A stretch of 64,000 nucleotides of DNA from Plotosus lineatus (GCA_024760905.1 CM045733.1:66487001-66551000); one strand, 5' to 3'; numbered from the stretch's first letter, positions 49,782 to 62,979 are shown. Notes: a model not told the origin generated them from the sequence alone. Numbers and translations: made by a program.

Positions 49782-49844
49782 GTATATATGTATATGTATA
49801 TATGTATATGTATATATGTATATTTATATATGTATATGTATGTA

Positions 49845-49923
<79 letters not shown>

Positions 49924-49932
49924 TTTTTTTTT
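49623..49932. repeat. (TA)n/(TATG)n compound microsatellite, about 310 bp
   Basis: The longest TA-type array here, with interspersed TATATG units and a 12-nt T-run. It creates several overlapping spurious frames of more than 100 codons. Confidence 0.97.
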
Positions 49933-50062
49933 ATTCCCCTCTTCTGTGTCCCTGTATGGGCTCCGTAGAAAAGTGCTGTGTTGCAAAACCAGTAACTGAC
50001 TTTGAGATGTGATGCTAGAGGAAATGAGTACAGTTTGTTGTTGATTATATTCCTGTAATAGA

Positions 50063-50333
50063 ATAAACAATTTTATTATTATTACTATTATTATTATTAT
50101 TATTATTATTACTGTATGTGACGTGATCAGCGCCCAGGGCACTTAAAAAAATGGAGTGGGTGGGCGCTTATTAAAATGTCACCAGCGGAGTGGAATGGTA
50201 AGTGCTTATTACCATAGAGGTGGAAAACATGAATAATAACGGAACAATAAAAGTTTTACTGGTATTTGTACTATTAATTTTTTGGTATCAACAAAATTAC
50301 TTACATGAAAGCTGAAAATAAACAGAAAACAGC

Positions 50334-50364
<31 letters not shown>

Positions 50365-50701
50365 GGACCCTTTAATTTTTCTTCCGGTGCTGTGCCTTTA
50401 AATAATTTCCCCCAATGTAAAATTGAGCCAATCAACATGAATGTCAACTTTAGCACATGGCTTTTAACCAATCAACACAAAGGTCAACTTTAGCACATGG
50501 GCAGTTATTAGACATAAGATTAAAAAACACTGGTGGGGGGGGGGTATTGGAGCAGGGCGCTTATTACGTCAAATACGGTATCATTATTATTATGATTATT
50601 ATTATTATTATTATTATTATTACTACTACTACTTCTACTACTACTACTACTACTATTACTCCCGCCATTAATAATAATGATGATGATGATGATGATGATA
50701 A
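50063..50701. repeat. (TTA)n, poly-A and (TTA)-(CTA)-(ATG) repeats with intervening sequence
   Basis: TTA array at 50073-50111, poly-A at 50340-50363, and TTA/CTA/ATG arrays at 50581-50700. The intervening text at about 50440-50500 repeats the words TTTTAACCAATCAACA and AATCAACATGAATGTCAACT, with TTTAGCACATGG twice: a short local duplication. Confidence 0.8.
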
Positions 50702-51042
50702 AGGCAGTGGTGACCCAGTGGTAAGGTGCTAGATTACCAATCCCATGGTTGGGGCTTCAAGCCCCTCTGTCAATGGTTGTTACTGCTGTCCCCTCAGTGC
50801 AGTTAACTGGGATATCAAAGGTTGACCATGTCGTTCACTTTCTGCGGTGAGAGGCTGGAAAAGAACCATTGCTAACTTTTATCAAGAGAAGGCTGTAAAG
50901 CCGTCAGCATGTTTCTGCCCTGCGATGGCATGGTGAGCTGCCCAGGGTGTACTCCGTCCTCACACGCAGTTGGCTGAGATGGGCGCCAGCCTCCCCACAA
51001 CACTAATTAGGATTAAATGTTTCAGAAAATGAATTAATGAAT
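50702..51042 (+). mobile_element. SINE-B copy
   Basis: Head GGCAGTGGTGACCCAGTGGT, body AAAGAACCATTGCTAACTTT, junction GTTTCTGCCCTGCGATGGCA, tail GCCCAGGGTGTACTCCGTCC, GCCAGCCTCCCCACAACACT and CAGAAAATGAATTAATGAAT. Confidence 0.87.
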
Positions 51043-51047
51043 GCATA

Positions 51048-51048
51048 C

Positions 51049-51106
<58 letters not shown>

Positions 51107-51113
51107 TAATAAT
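51048..51113. repeat. (AAT)n microsatellite
   Basis: Follows the SINE-B tail directly, so it probably arose from it. Confidence 0.96.
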
Positions 51114-52084
51114 ACTTTCCTGGAAAGTACGTCACAAGATATTAGCAGTGGTAAATCTAACATATTTTATTTCATATAAACTTACTGATAATATGAATTA
51201 CCACAATCATAGAATAATGTTCTGCATTTGTTCGCCGATACAGTCTTGCTGTCATTAGCCAGAGTCATTCATTTTAGAATCACATACTTTACCTCTGCTC
51301 TACTATTCTGTATTTCTGCTATTGTATGGCTCAATTTGGTTGGTACAGCAACTTTACAAAAGTGGCTTGTAAGCTACAATTTAGTGACATCTGCGTCCTG
51401 CATTTATCAGTAATTCTCAGAACAAGTGCATTGTCCTGATATAACTGCTCTTCAGTGGTTGGTATGGCATGGATAAGGAGCAGTGGGAAACAATTTAATT
51501 GCTTATCAAAGTTACTCTATAATGCAGGACTGGAAAGCTAATCATTTCCCTTGAGGGAAATGTGTCCTTGGTGATTAGGGGAAAAGTAGTGCACATGGTC
51601 GACATTGTGTATGCACATATTTTTTGCAAAGGAGTGTGCAAATGTCAACCTGCTTTTAATAGCTGAATGTAATCCTGAAATTGTCTCTCATCAACTTGCT
51701 CATCACTATTTTTGCGTTATGTGAGCGAACATATAATACACAACTTTTGTTATTATTATATTGAGTAGTAGTAGTAGTAGTAGTAGTAATTGTAGTAGTA
51801 ATTGTAGTAGTAGTAGATATACAGGGTGTTATTGATTCAGCGTTCCACCCGTTAATGTTATTGCAAATCTATCAAAGACTATTAGGGCATTTCAAATTGT
51901 CCCTGGTTCGAATAAGAGTGTGAATGGTTTTGTGTATGTATTGGCACAGAGATGGTCTACAAGGTATACAAGGATACCTCACTCTCTGCAGTTAATTGGG
52001 ACCGGGATCCCCCCCGTGGCCACCAAATTTCTCAAAGTAGGATCACCCCCTAACCCCCAACTGACGTATACATACATGTATGAG

Positions 52085-52255
52085 ATTTCCTTCGGCTTTT
52101 TTTCCTTTTTTATCAGGGGTTGCCCCAGTAAATGATTCACACGTTTGATTTGGCATAGGTTTTTACGTCGGATGTCCTTCCTGAAAACCCTTTAGCAAGG
52201 GATAGAAACACGCTGATGTCTTTGCAGCCTACTCTTTACGAAAGTCAGCAATGGG
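52085..52255 (-). mobile_element. SINE-A fragment in MITE-D, head missing
   Basis: TTTCCTTCGGCTTTTTTTCC, CAGGGGTTGCCCCAGTAAAT, TTTTTACGTCGGATGTCCTT, ending at TTACGAAAGTCAGCAATGGG. Confidence 0.82.
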
Positions 52256-52536
52256 TGCAATTGGGTGCAAAGCAGCCAATGCCTCCAGCGTTCGAATCGT
52301 CTGAATACAGTATTGGCGCAAGCTCAGTTCTCCTTAATTGGAACACTGCTAACCACTGAGCCTTCAGTGCCCAAATGCAGCAGGAGAATTGGTCAATTTG
52401 CACTGGACTTCATCAGTTTTTAAATATATCTAATTCTGAAAAGCCTCCTATTTCTGTCATACACAATATCTTCACTGAGTCAAATTCTTTCGATCAACAG
52501 ATCACACATCAGTGACTGTCCATATTGGAGCACAAT

Positions 52537-52569
<33 letters not shown>

Positions 52570-52759
52570 CTGTGTTGCTCTGTCCAGTACATATGTTTGT
52601 CCCGATATCCCCATCTCTGGACCTGGTAGCAGAAGCTGGCTTCATTATATCAAATATGCATGATAAGTTCATGAATTGAGCGTGTCATTTCTCACTGGAA
52701 TTCCATCAACCCATGCGTAAAAAAAAAAAACAAAACCAAGACTTATTTACATATATAAA

Positions 52760-53048
52760 TATCTTCTTCTTTTCCTTTCAGCTGTTCCTTTTTTTTTTCC
52801 AGGGGTTTCCACAGCAAATCATTTGCCTCCGTCTTCATGGAAGTCTTGTTAATGATTCACATATTCCATTTATCATAGGTTTTACCGTCGGATGCTCTTC
52901 CTTACATAACCCTTAACAAGGGGTGAAAACAAACTGACGGCTTTGCAGCTCCTCTTGACGAAAGTCAGCAATGGTTCTTTTACATGAACCTCTCACCAGA
53001 GACGGTGAGAGACATGGCCGGCCATTGATAACCCAGTTATCTGCACTG
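52760..53048 (-). mobile_element. SINE-A fragment in MITE-D, head missing
   Basis: CTTCTTCTTTTCCTTTCAGC, AGGGGTTTCCACAGCAAATC, GAAAGTCAGCAATGGTTCTT, ending TAACCCAGTTATCTGCACTG. Confidence 0.82.
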
Positions 53049-53702
53049 TATACGTACATGTATATGTGTATATAATATCAATAAATACATATTCAATGTT
53101 ATAAATACTTATAATAAAAATAAAACAAAAAAAAATAATGCATGAGATGTAAATAAAATATAAATACACACACGTACAGACGTGCACGCACACACTCAGA
53201 TGCGCACCTCACAAAGATGTAACTAGTTTTGTTGGGAGGTTTGGTTTTTTTTTATTTTATTAATTTTTTTCATAATTAGCCTTGTTTTTGTGGCATTTTC
53301 CTTAACCTTTTCACCTATTATTCCTTAATTTACTTATTCTATTTTTTTTTTTAAATCGATGAATATAAATGCTCCCTAACTTATGTTTTAGTTAGGTGCC
53401 AAACGGCCGAACGGAAGGTGAAAAAAAAGTCATTTGTTACTGTATATTCCAGTGACGTATGACATTCATACTGTACTATACATCCATAAATACCATTACC
53501 GTATCTCGTGTGTGTGTGTGTGTGCACAGTCGCTCCTCAACTTACGTTCATCCGTTTTACTTTTTTTTTATTTTACGTATTTTCTTTTTCAATAAAAAAG
53601 TCAAATTTTGCGTTCAGACATATGCTGACATAATGACGCAATGATGCTGCATTCATTCATTGTTTACAAACTACAGACTGATATATACATATATATATAT
53701 AT

Positions 53703-53925
<223 letters not shown>

Positions 53926-54827
53926 GTTACCCTTGTGTTAAGACGTCGTCTCTGTGATCTTTGTGTTTACACTGTTTTGCGGACTTTTGTAACCCTAAGC
54001 AAATATGGTTGGTCAGAAGTGTACGCGTACTAGCATGGGTGCAAGTCTCATGCACAGAGATGAATTAACTATCTGCTCAGATTGGCACAATCTAATGTGT
54101 ATAAATATAAATTTATATTAATATAAATAATAGAATAAATTTAATTTAAATAAAATATAAATTTAAATCTAATAAAATCATACTCAGTTAAGCAAAGAGA
54201 GTTGTAATATGAATGAAAACCCAAATGCACAAATTACAGAACAATTACAGATATTTATTGTCTTTTAGCAGAATCCTAAGAGTGTATACTTATTTTTATA
54301 TTCATATTCATTATGATTTGGAATTGTTCTTTGTATGCATCTCTTGAATAAAGTTTACTTCCTGACTTACACAAAAGAAAGAACTCTCCACTTTGCAGGG
54401 AGACTGCATCAGTGCAGGCTGTGTTCTAAACGAGTTCAATGGCACCCTTGTGCACTTGAAAGCTCAGAAGTCTGTATAACCTACAGCAAGTACACTACTT
54501 TTGCAAGTACACTACGTTCGGTATTGAGCACTTCACATATTGTAAGCGTTGATTGGCTGTTTTAAGCTTCATGTAAAGTGACTCGGTATAAATAAGTGAC
54601 TTATTTGAAATTAATGTTGATATTATTTGATATATTTGATATTATTTTACAATGTTATGTTTATAATAATTGATTTAGGGGTGTTTTATGAGATACGGTA
54701 ATAGTATTTATGGATGTATAGTACAGTATAAGCGTCATACGTCACACGTCATTCGTCATTGTAACAACTTACGTTCACTTTCAACGTTTGGCCGTCCGGA
54801 ACCAATTAGTAACTTAAGTTGGGGAGC

Positions 54828-54830
<3 letters not shown>

Positions 54831-54905
<75 letters not shown>
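54831..54905. repeat. (TA)n microsatellite
   Basis: Directly follows the right end of MITE-G. Confidence 0.96.
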
Positions 54906-54909
<4 letters not shown>

Positions 54910-56945
54910 AGTCTGATTCTTTTGTGAATTTTATTAGGGCCAAAGCCGTCTGTCTGTCTGTCTCTGTCTTTCCCTCTCTACCTCGCTTTCACTCTCTCTC
55001 AGTTCTAAAAGTTTCCTTAAGATATGGAATTTGAAAATTATTATTCATCCTCATTCTGAATATTGCATTACAAGAACAAAGTGGATGATCAGAGCTTTGT
55101 CTGCTGTAAGGTGACTTTTCGAGGCAATCCAACAGTTGCCGTGGTGCCATAGTCTTACAGCTATTTGAATGCCCCATCGTTGACATGCCATTACATTATT
55201 TATGAGCTTCATGTACAAGCTTTCATCATCAGATGGTGTGCATGTAATATGCAGAGCCCAGATCTGCTGAATCTTTGTACATGCACTCATAATATGCGAT
55301 TGCTGATAAGGAGACTGATTAATGAAGCCAATAATGTAATGGCTTGGATAATGGAGGAGGCTGCTTAGCCATGACCGCTTAGCCACACTATGCAACCTTG
55401 AAAATGTTAATGTGTGCACTCAAATGATTGCAGCAGCAGTCAATTGAAATCCACTTTTAAAATAAATGTAGATTTGCGTGTAAAAAGGACGCACATAAAT
55501 TTAATATCAGAATAAATCCTAATACTTAAAGTACGACTTAACATACCTAGTAAAATAATCTCTAGTGGTTATTCCTACTTTACTGTAAAGCTGGCTCAAC
55601 AATTATTTAGGTTAGCTTGAAATAGATGTGCACCAATTAATGCCTAAGAAACAAATAAGAATAAATAACTGCAAAGAAATAGAAAGTAAAATAACGGTGA
55701 ACTCTCGCAAGGAATTGCATTAATGACCTCGTGTCTTGAAGGCTTTAGAAAGCTTCCTCTCAAGCAGGTGGACATTGCAGTATAAACACAGTGAACTCAT
55801 GAATTAATAAATTGTTTGGGCCTCAGAATGACAAAAAAAAAAAATAATTCTTTCAGCAGGCCATACACTATCCAGATGCCGAAAAAATGCATCAAAACAC
55901 ATGTCCTGAGATTATATACATAATTCATATTGATCCAATCCTGTATCCTCTGTGTTACACAACACAAATGTGGCGGAACAGGGCCAGGGGTTTTGTAGAT
56001 CAGGGCAAAGCTGTTCATTGTTATAAATTATCAGATGCATTGGGGAATTAACAGAGCAGTTACTGCGGACTGAGAGTAATGGGCTCAAACCTCAAAGCTT
56101 TGTTGATGGTTGGGGTAGTGCTATTTATGCATGCTGTGTGTAGCAGTGCAGGAAGCAGGAAGAATCTCACTCCCTTTTTTTTTTTTTTTTTTTTTTTTTC
56201 TTTTTTTTTTTTTTTTCTGGCACTCAGGGCAATGCTGCAAACTACTGCTGCCAAATCTCTGCCAAACTGAATAATTCAATCATTTCTCTGCCGCTGTAGT
56301 GCACCTTTGTCTGCAGAACAATCAGCATGTGCTTCTCAAAACCAGGTTGCAATGTGGGATATTGGTGAAATAATGCAACAATATAAAATTTCATTTACAA
56401 CACAATGTGAAAACTATTTTAGGCTACATTGATTTCCATACAATTGCTCTGCGATAGAATACATAAAAATATACAAATGGTACCGAAGAATATAATAAAT
56501 CAACAGTTCTTCATAAATATGGATATAATATATAGTCACTTGACATATGCGCGCTACCGTTGTGCTATTACAAAACACTTACTTTGGATATAAGAACAAA
56601 AAATTTTCTGCAGCCAAAAACTCTTGCTCTAGTTTCACCTCCGGGGTGACATTAAAGAACACAAAATCCTCGCTTTGGCTGTTCGTGAACACCAGAGATT
56701 TTGCTTTAGAGAAATTGCTTTTGAATATGATTGTCACTCATGTAGATTATGGATCAAGAGGTTGCAGACGTATTCTGTTCTCTAAAAGACAGACCTTCTT
56801 TGGATGACAAACTCATAAATGGAACTGGGAGAGTGTATTATTGTGCAGAAACCACTGATGAAATACATTCCACTCAAACAAGGGATCAAAATTAAATTAA
56901 TTTGTTTTGACTTGTTTTTTTTAGATTAGTAACCCCCGCCCACCC
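54910..56945. other. Repeat-poor intron stretch of about 2 kb
   Basis: No mobile element is recognised except T-runs at 56178-56216. The part 55030-55480 is of normal base composition and free of repeats, with homeodomain-like TAAT words (CTGATTAATGAAGCCAATAA). No gene is supported. Confidence 0.5.
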
Positions 56946-56949
56946 CCTT

Positions 56950-57285
56950 TCCTTCCTAATTTTAGCAGTATCCAATTCCTACCCATAAGGTATTGCCTTC
57001 CCAATCACATGACCACCACCGACCAGGGAGAGGCAAAAACATGCCCATGCCTCCTCCGTGACATGCAATGCTAGAAACCCACCTCTTTTTGAACTGCAGT
57101 GTATGCGCATTTGTGGGTGGTCTAACACACTTGGAGGAAACACGCTATTCACCCCATCGTTCGAATGAACTGACATGCCGTGAATGAGCTCATCGATCAC
57201 TGTGACTGACATGGAAGTGAGCTTGTGCCGTCCATCACTCCTGTGAGAGCTCGGCCAATTAGCTCCCTTTCCTGAACTTCTCCAA
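56950..57285 (-). mobile_element. SINE-F copy, inverted
   Basis: Homologous to 25345-25755: AGTATCCAATTCCTACCCAT, GACCACCACCGACCAGGGAG, GTGACATGCAATGCTAGAAA, GTGAATGAGCTCATCGATCA. The 5' head is largely missing. Confidence 0.6.
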
Positions 57286-57337
57286 TGTTTACGCAAAGTT
57301 CTACAAAGTTAGCGTGAGTCATGTCACCTATGCAGAG

Positions 57338-57680
57338 GCAGTGGTGGCCTAGTGGTAAAGGTGCTGGATTGCTGATCCTAAGGTTGGCGGTTCAAGCCCC
57401 ACTCTCAACAGGTTGTCTCACACACACACACACACACCAATGCAGCTAAGTGGGTTCTCAAAGGCCGGCCATGTCTCTCACTGTCTATGGTGTGAGGTTC
57501 ATGTAAAAGAACCACTGTTGACTTTTGGCAAGAGTAGCTGCATAGCCGTCAGCATGTTTCCGCCCTGCGATGGTCTGGTGAGCAACTCAGGGTGTACTCT
57601 GCCTTTGTCCAGAGTCAACTGGGATGGGCGCCAGCCTCCCCGCGACCCTAATTAGGACATTTTACAGAAAATGAACTGAA
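57338..57680 (+). mobile_element. SINE-B copy with a CA insertion
   Basis: Head GGCAGTGGTGGCCTAGTGGT, B-box-like TTGGCGGTTCAAGCCCCACT, a (CA)n expansion at 57419-57437, and tail CTCAGGGTGTACTCTGCCTT and GCCAGCCTCCCCGCGACCCT. Confidence 0.88.
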
Positions 57681-57954
57681 CTGAACGTCACCCATGCCAC
57701 TGACTCAGCAAAGACATTGCACAAAATTTCATTGCTCACAGAGACTACCGACAGTATAGAAAGTTACAGATTTTGCAAAGAGTTTAACTAATTCACAGTT
57801 TAACTAGTTCACATACTAACTAGAAATAATGATGGGAAAGGAGGGAAGAGGAAAAAAAAAAATAGCCAAGGGACACTGGTATAGTTCGTAAATGTGCATT
57901 GAAATTATTTACAATTATACATCAGAATTACATCAGGTAACAATCGGAAAACAT

Positions 57955-57956
<2 letters not shown>

Positions 57957-58020
<64 letters not shown>
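57957..58020. repeat. (CT)n microsatellite, about 64 bp
   Basis: Pure CT repeats. Confidence 0.97.
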
Positions 58021-58023
<3 letters not shown>

Positions 58024-58264
58024 ATAAAAAGACTTGCCAGCAAAATTTCAAGCCCAAGTAAATCTCAAAAATAAACAAAAGATTTGAAATTAGACCAAGA
58101 ATTTTGGTCACTGAGAAACGGAGACAGATTTTTTTTTTCCTTTTATCAGACTTTTTGCGGGAAACAAGGTCACCGGTGCACACACATCTCTGATGAACAG
58201 ACAAGATCTGCTCCATTATCCCCTTTCTCTTTTCCAATCTTTGCAATATATCATACAATAAAGT

Positions 58265-58510
58265 GCTTGGCACTCCCTCCCCATAGCAAGAAGGTCCTGA
58301 GTTTAAGCCCTGCCTCTTGTGAGGGCATTTCTCTGTGAAGTTGCCATGTTCACCCAGTACTTACATGGGTTTCCTCTGGGAACTCCTGGTTCCTTCCACA
58401 ATCCAATTAGGACCTCCACACATTAGGCTCATTGAATATTCTTGATTGCCCCGATAGGCTTTAACTTCCCTGCAACTCTTATTGGATAAAGCAGTTTGGA
58501 AAAGTAATGT
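58265..58510 (+). mobile_element. SINE-L copy, degenerate
   Basis: AGCAAGAAGGTCCTGAGTTT as the B-box region, TTACATGGGTTTCCTCTGGG, TTCCACAATCCAATTAGGAC, and a tail ATAAAGCAGTTTGGAAAAGT. Confidence 0.68.
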
Positions 58511-58692
58511 ATGAATACACTGGTATAGAGACGGACACACATAGTGGCATTAAGTTATGCATTTGGTTACTACAGCACACAGGACGAATACATGTTTCGC
58601 ATTTGGCTGGAACAGGCGTCAGACATTCGACAACCATAATAAAAGATAACGCAGTTCAGAAGCTTATATGCATTGCCATTCTATGTATTTCT

Positions 58693-58992
58693 TCTTCATC
58701 TACTTCTTTTCCTTTCGGCCATTCCCTTCAGGGGTTGCCACAGCAAATCATCTGCCTCCATCTCACCCTATCCTCTGAATCATCTTCTTCTCTTCCACCA
58801 ACTACCTTCATGTCCTCCTTCACCACATGCATAAATCTTCTCTTTGGTCTTCCTCTAGGCCTTCTACCTGGTAGTTCCAACCTCAGCATCCTACTATCAA
58901 TATACTCACTATCCATCCTCCGAACATGTCCAAACCATATCAATCTAGCCTCTCTGACTTTGTCTCCAAAACCTCTTACATGTGCGGTCCCT
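58693..58992 (-). mobile_element. RTE-type LINE 3'-end insertion with a 17-bp target-site duplication
   Basis: CCATTCTATGTATTTCT (58676-58692) and CCATTCCATGTATTTCT (58993-59009) differ at one base. The insert has a GAA-type tail, TTTCGGCCATTCCCTTCAGG, and inverted codons for RLIWFGHVRRMD and GRRPRGRPKRRFM. 5'-truncated near GTAHVRGFGDK. Confidence 0.88.
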
Positions 58993-59009
58993 CCATTCCA
59001 TGTATTTCT

Positions 59010-60482
59010 AGTCATACTATACACAGTGTATACCTTTTTCACATTAATTTGTAAGTGTTGTTTAGTTTGCAGAAAGACATTTAATTTTATTTTGATTATT
59101 TGCTATAAACCAGAATTTTTGCACTAGTGTTTAACAACCCTGTCAGCCTGATTGTTGCACCTCCCAAGCAAAGGGCAGCTTGATTCCTGCCACAATGCGC
59201 CTTAATTATCATTTATTTCGTATCCAATTTGTGAGCAGTTGGTGCAATGATCGCTCTATAGAGCCCAAATTGCACAGTCGGTACACTGCTTCACAGTTGT
59301 ATAAGATTTATGAAGGTGAGCAAATCGATACGACATGAGTTCATATCTGTTAAAAAAGCAAAATAAATAAATAAATAAAGAGAAAAAAAAATGTTTCAAC
59401 CAAAATAAAATAATATAATGTTGCACACAAGGACATGACAAAAATTAATATTTATTGAATCGCTGTCTGAAATGCCCCTGTAGCTGAGCTTCCATCATCT
59501 GTAGAATTTTAACTGAGTTATTCATGTCACAGATACGGTACACTGCAAACAGCTTTAATATAAAGCTATGTTTAGCTGCTTTGCTTTTAAAAATTCAAGT
59601 GTTCTCTCTCAGCTCCTCGAGAGAAGGCACACAGTGTCTCTGTGCTTTTTCAGGAAGTGATAGCCAGCTGGGTGTGTGAGAACATTCACACAAAAGCTTG
59701 GTCAAATGTATGAGCATGGGCTTGGATAAAGGCAGGTTACATGATACACATAAAAGCCATGACATTGGCCACTGTAATCTGGGTAATCCAGTACAGTGCA
59801 CTTGATTTGAATTTGCTCAGGAAAATTGGGTGACAATCAGAGTCCGAGCCCATCTTAGAATAGTTGGTAATCTGGTTTGGATACAAGACCCAAGAGGGTT
59901 TATCCAGCCTTAACATTTGCTGAAGCAGATGGCAGCAAGGGGGGTCAGAGCTACCCAATTTTCTCAACTAGCTGGTGGGTGAAGAAAAACCAAAGAACAT
60001 TGACTGATAATCAGAGTTGTTTATTTTACCGCTTCGCTACTTAAGTACTTACAGTCAGATTATAGGCTTTCCTGGGGATAATCGGAAGCACCGGACAATT
60101 GCCTCTTATGCATCCAGAACACATCAAACCCATAAATGCGTAAGGGTGCACACAGACTCTTAATTCCCAATTAGTCCTGATCCTAAACCTGCTAAAATTA
60201 ACTGGGAGGGTGCTAATCACCACACCTCAGATATAGCCAGACTGACTTTGTTGACTTCTGGATGCCACACATGAGAAAAAAAAAAAATGTTTTGTTTTGT
60301 TTTTATCTGATCTGAATAGCATTTGAATACACAGGATGAGTGACGTGCTGGTCTTTCCTGGTCAGGGTTGTAATAAATCTATACTTTCATACTTTGAATG
60401 CAAGGAGTTAAGCAGAAGCAATATTTGTTTGATTGCCAGTCCATTCTTGAGTACTGCGCACACACACACACACACACACACC

Positions 60483-60532
<50 letters not shown>

Positions 60533-61295
60533 TTCATGTAATCATTTATTTGTCAAGACAATATAGCATAGCCCATCCATCTATTTACCTATTTTCTTGT
60601 AAAATCAGGAAACTCAAAAAAAAAACAGAAGTCCAATCTCATAAGTAAACCAAGGACTCGTCACAGTTTTACAAGTTTCACAAAGTTTGTTCATAAAATC
60701 AATTTAAATACAAAGCATAAACAGTCAGTTGTGAAAAGGAACTCCTAAAAGTTCTCTCGAGTTTGTATACACGGCTGAGGCATCAAACAATATATTATAC
60801 CTAGTGTACAAATAGGCCTGTACGGTGTAGAGTGAGATGGCAGCGATAACCATAGTACCACCTTCTGCATTATGTCACACCATTAAATTCTTAACAGCTT
60901 TTATTTATTTATTTTTTATTATTTTTTTGCCATATAAAACTGCTTTGCGAAAATATAATCTGTAAAAAGTGTAATGCAACTACTGCTGCAATTACTGCTG
61001 TACCTTATTGACCCTAAAAATTCCGTTCATGAAACGCATGAAACAGGGAAAAATGATGTCACAGTGGATAACACTTCCACCCTGCAGCAGGAAGGTCCTG
61101 GGTACATCCTGAGTTATGGATAATGTTAAGATAAAGTGGTTCGAAGTGGATAAAGAAACTGTAGTAGGATGAAGAAACTGGTATGGATAGAGAGACAGAT
61201 AGTCATTAGGTTATGGATTTAATAACTACAGTACATATGACTAATACATGTTTCAGGATCATAGCAATGTATTTGAAAAAAAAAAAAAAAAAAAA
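59010..61295. other. Intron stretch with few repeats
   Basis: Contains (CA)n at 60459-60481 joined to (GA)n at 60486-60530. A weak SINE-L-like remnant lies at about 61055-61110. No gene is recognised. Confidence 0.5.
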
Positions 61296-61428
61296 AATTA
61301 TATATATATATATATATATATAAATCTCTATTGATTCAAAAAATAATAATCTTCAGGATTACATCGCTTTGTGGTCCATTTTACACGCAGATGGCCAAAA
61401 TGCCAAATTACTTTTTATACATCGTTAA

Positions 61429-61994
61429 TACCCCCATTTCACTGGAGCACGGCAGACTTATAGAAGCAAAAATGTTGTCATCCGCAAACGTTCCGCAATT
61501 ATTCCCTTATCTTCCGTGTCATTCCGTGTGATTCCGTACTTATTCCTCAAGTCTTCCTCCACTTCCGTATGCTTCTGGCAGGACAAAATATTTTGTGAAC
61601 GTGCTTTTGAACATGTTTAAAAGCACGTTCACGGGGAAAAAAAAAAAAAAAAAATCTCTGAGTATTCCGTGGGGTCACTTTGGCGTACTTTGGCGTACCT
61701 GTTCCGCGCATGCTGTGAACGTTCCGAAAGTGTAAGAATTTCAACTTTTTTGTAGGATTTTCAACCATTTTTCGTGTAAAAATGCTGAAACTCTTCCGTA
61801 GACTGTGTTCCGCGACTTTCCGCTACACGATCCTTGCATACCGTAGTACATCGAAATGGGGGTATAAGAATTTCCACTTTTCCGTAGGATTTTCACCCAT
61901 TTTCCATGTAAAAATACCGAAGCTCTTCCGTAGACTGCGTTCCGCGCCTTTCCGCTACGATCCTTGCATGCTGTAGTCCAGTGAAACGGGGGTA
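61429..61994. mobile_element. TTAA-flanked MITE, 566 bp, with internal duplication
   Basis: TTAA at 61425-61428 and 61995-61998. Inverted ends TACCCCCATTTCACTGGA (left) and the complement of TACCCCCGTTTCACTGGA (right), one mismatch. TTAA targets are typical of piggyBac and Kolobok elements. The interior has many TTCCG words, a 38-nt palindrome (61595-61632) and a direct repeat of about 130 bp (61735-61864 and 61865-61994). No transposase. Confidence 0.78.
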
Positions 61995-62024
61995 TTAAAT
62001 TAAAAATGTTTAAATGCTCTGCAA

Positions 62025-62125
62025 TGGCCTGGCGAGTTGTCCAGGGTGTACTGGGATGACTGGGATGGGTGCCAGCCTCCCAGCGAGCCTACTTAGAATT
62101 AAGCGATTATAGAAAATGAATGAAG
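62025..62125 (+). mobile_element. SINE-B/L2 tail fragment
   Basis: GCAATGGCCTGGCGAGTTGT, CCAGGGTGTACTGGGATG, GCCAGCCTCCCAGCGAGCCT, AGAAAATGAATGAAG. The head is missing. Confidence 0.75.
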
Positions 62126-62445
62126 TTTAAATGCTTATTGCGCTACGTTTCTTACATCATTGTGTACACAGTTATCTGTAATTTTTGCAGTTATTATGTG
62201 CATGATAAATTAAAAAATTTTACTCCAAAAAATTGAAAAAAAATCCACTTGTAAATCGTCAGTCGGCAAATCCATTGACATAAGTAAATCAGCCACAATT
62301 TCTTGAAATATGGTGCCATTAACATCAAGTCTGAACTGTTATGGAGTTTAAAACACTTACTTTTTATCAATGAAATGTAATGAATTTACAATATTTATAA
62401 TTTATTTCCTGACTTCTACTCATCAAATGAAAAATGTGGGGCAGT

Positions 62446-62745
62446 GGTGTAGTAGTTATGGTGCTGGGCTCATGATCAGGAGGTTGTGTGTTCAAATCCC
62501 ACTTAGACCCCCAGTGTGCTTAGACTCCTGGACCAGGGCTTAACCACACGTGTGCCTCTGTTCACCCAGGAGTATACATGGGTACCAGTAAAATATACTG
62601 GGAAGGTAACCTGTGATGGACTAGTGTCCCATCCATTAGCTGAAATCCTGGTAGCTCCACGCTACGGAAACCAAAGATAAGCACCGACCTGATGAGCCAT
62701 TACGCTCGGGTATAAAAAGCCCAACAGACAATCTACTTCCTACTA
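62446..62745 (+). mobile_element. SINE-C copy in + orientation
   Basis: Head GGGCAGTGGTGTAGTAGTTA, B-box-like GTGTTCAAATCCCACT, body GTGTGCCTCTGTTCACCCAG, TACCAGTAAAATATACTGGG, tail TAAGCACCGACCTGATGAGC and GGGTATAAAAAGCCCAACAG. This copy shows that the family's tRNA-like end is its 5' end. Confidence 0.87.
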
Positions 62746-62749
62746 CTCA

Positions 62750-62979
62750 AAAAGAAATGTTTTGGCAACCAAGTCTATACATAAAGTTTGTTACAGCTTT
62801 GAAGTCTTCTATTGAATAAAATATTTAAGTTTTAAATTTAACTGCATTTTATCAGGATTTTAAAACATAAAAAAAAAAAAAAAAAGGTAATTCGGAGGCA
62901 AAATACTTCGCCAAACATGTTCGAATGGGGCTCTGGTTAGTTTTTATAAATGACAAGTGTTATTTTAAGTGAAATTACA

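Larger units (their letters stand above)
51967..53365 (-). mobile_element. MITE-D copy with two SINE-A insertions and unassigned inner sequence
   Basis: Left end AGGATACCTCACTCTCTGCA and TTAATTGGGACCGGGATCCC. It resumes at 53049 with TACGTACATGTATATGTGTA and continues to GGCATTTTCCTTAACC. The right terminus is lost at the border with MITE-G. Positions 52256-52760 inside it belong to no family I recognise. Confidence 0.62.

Noticed and set aside
62690..62725. CTGATGAG in SINE-C as a possible hammerhead core
   Set aside because: There is no matching GAAA with a pairable stem II and no UH site after a stem III in either linear or permuted order.
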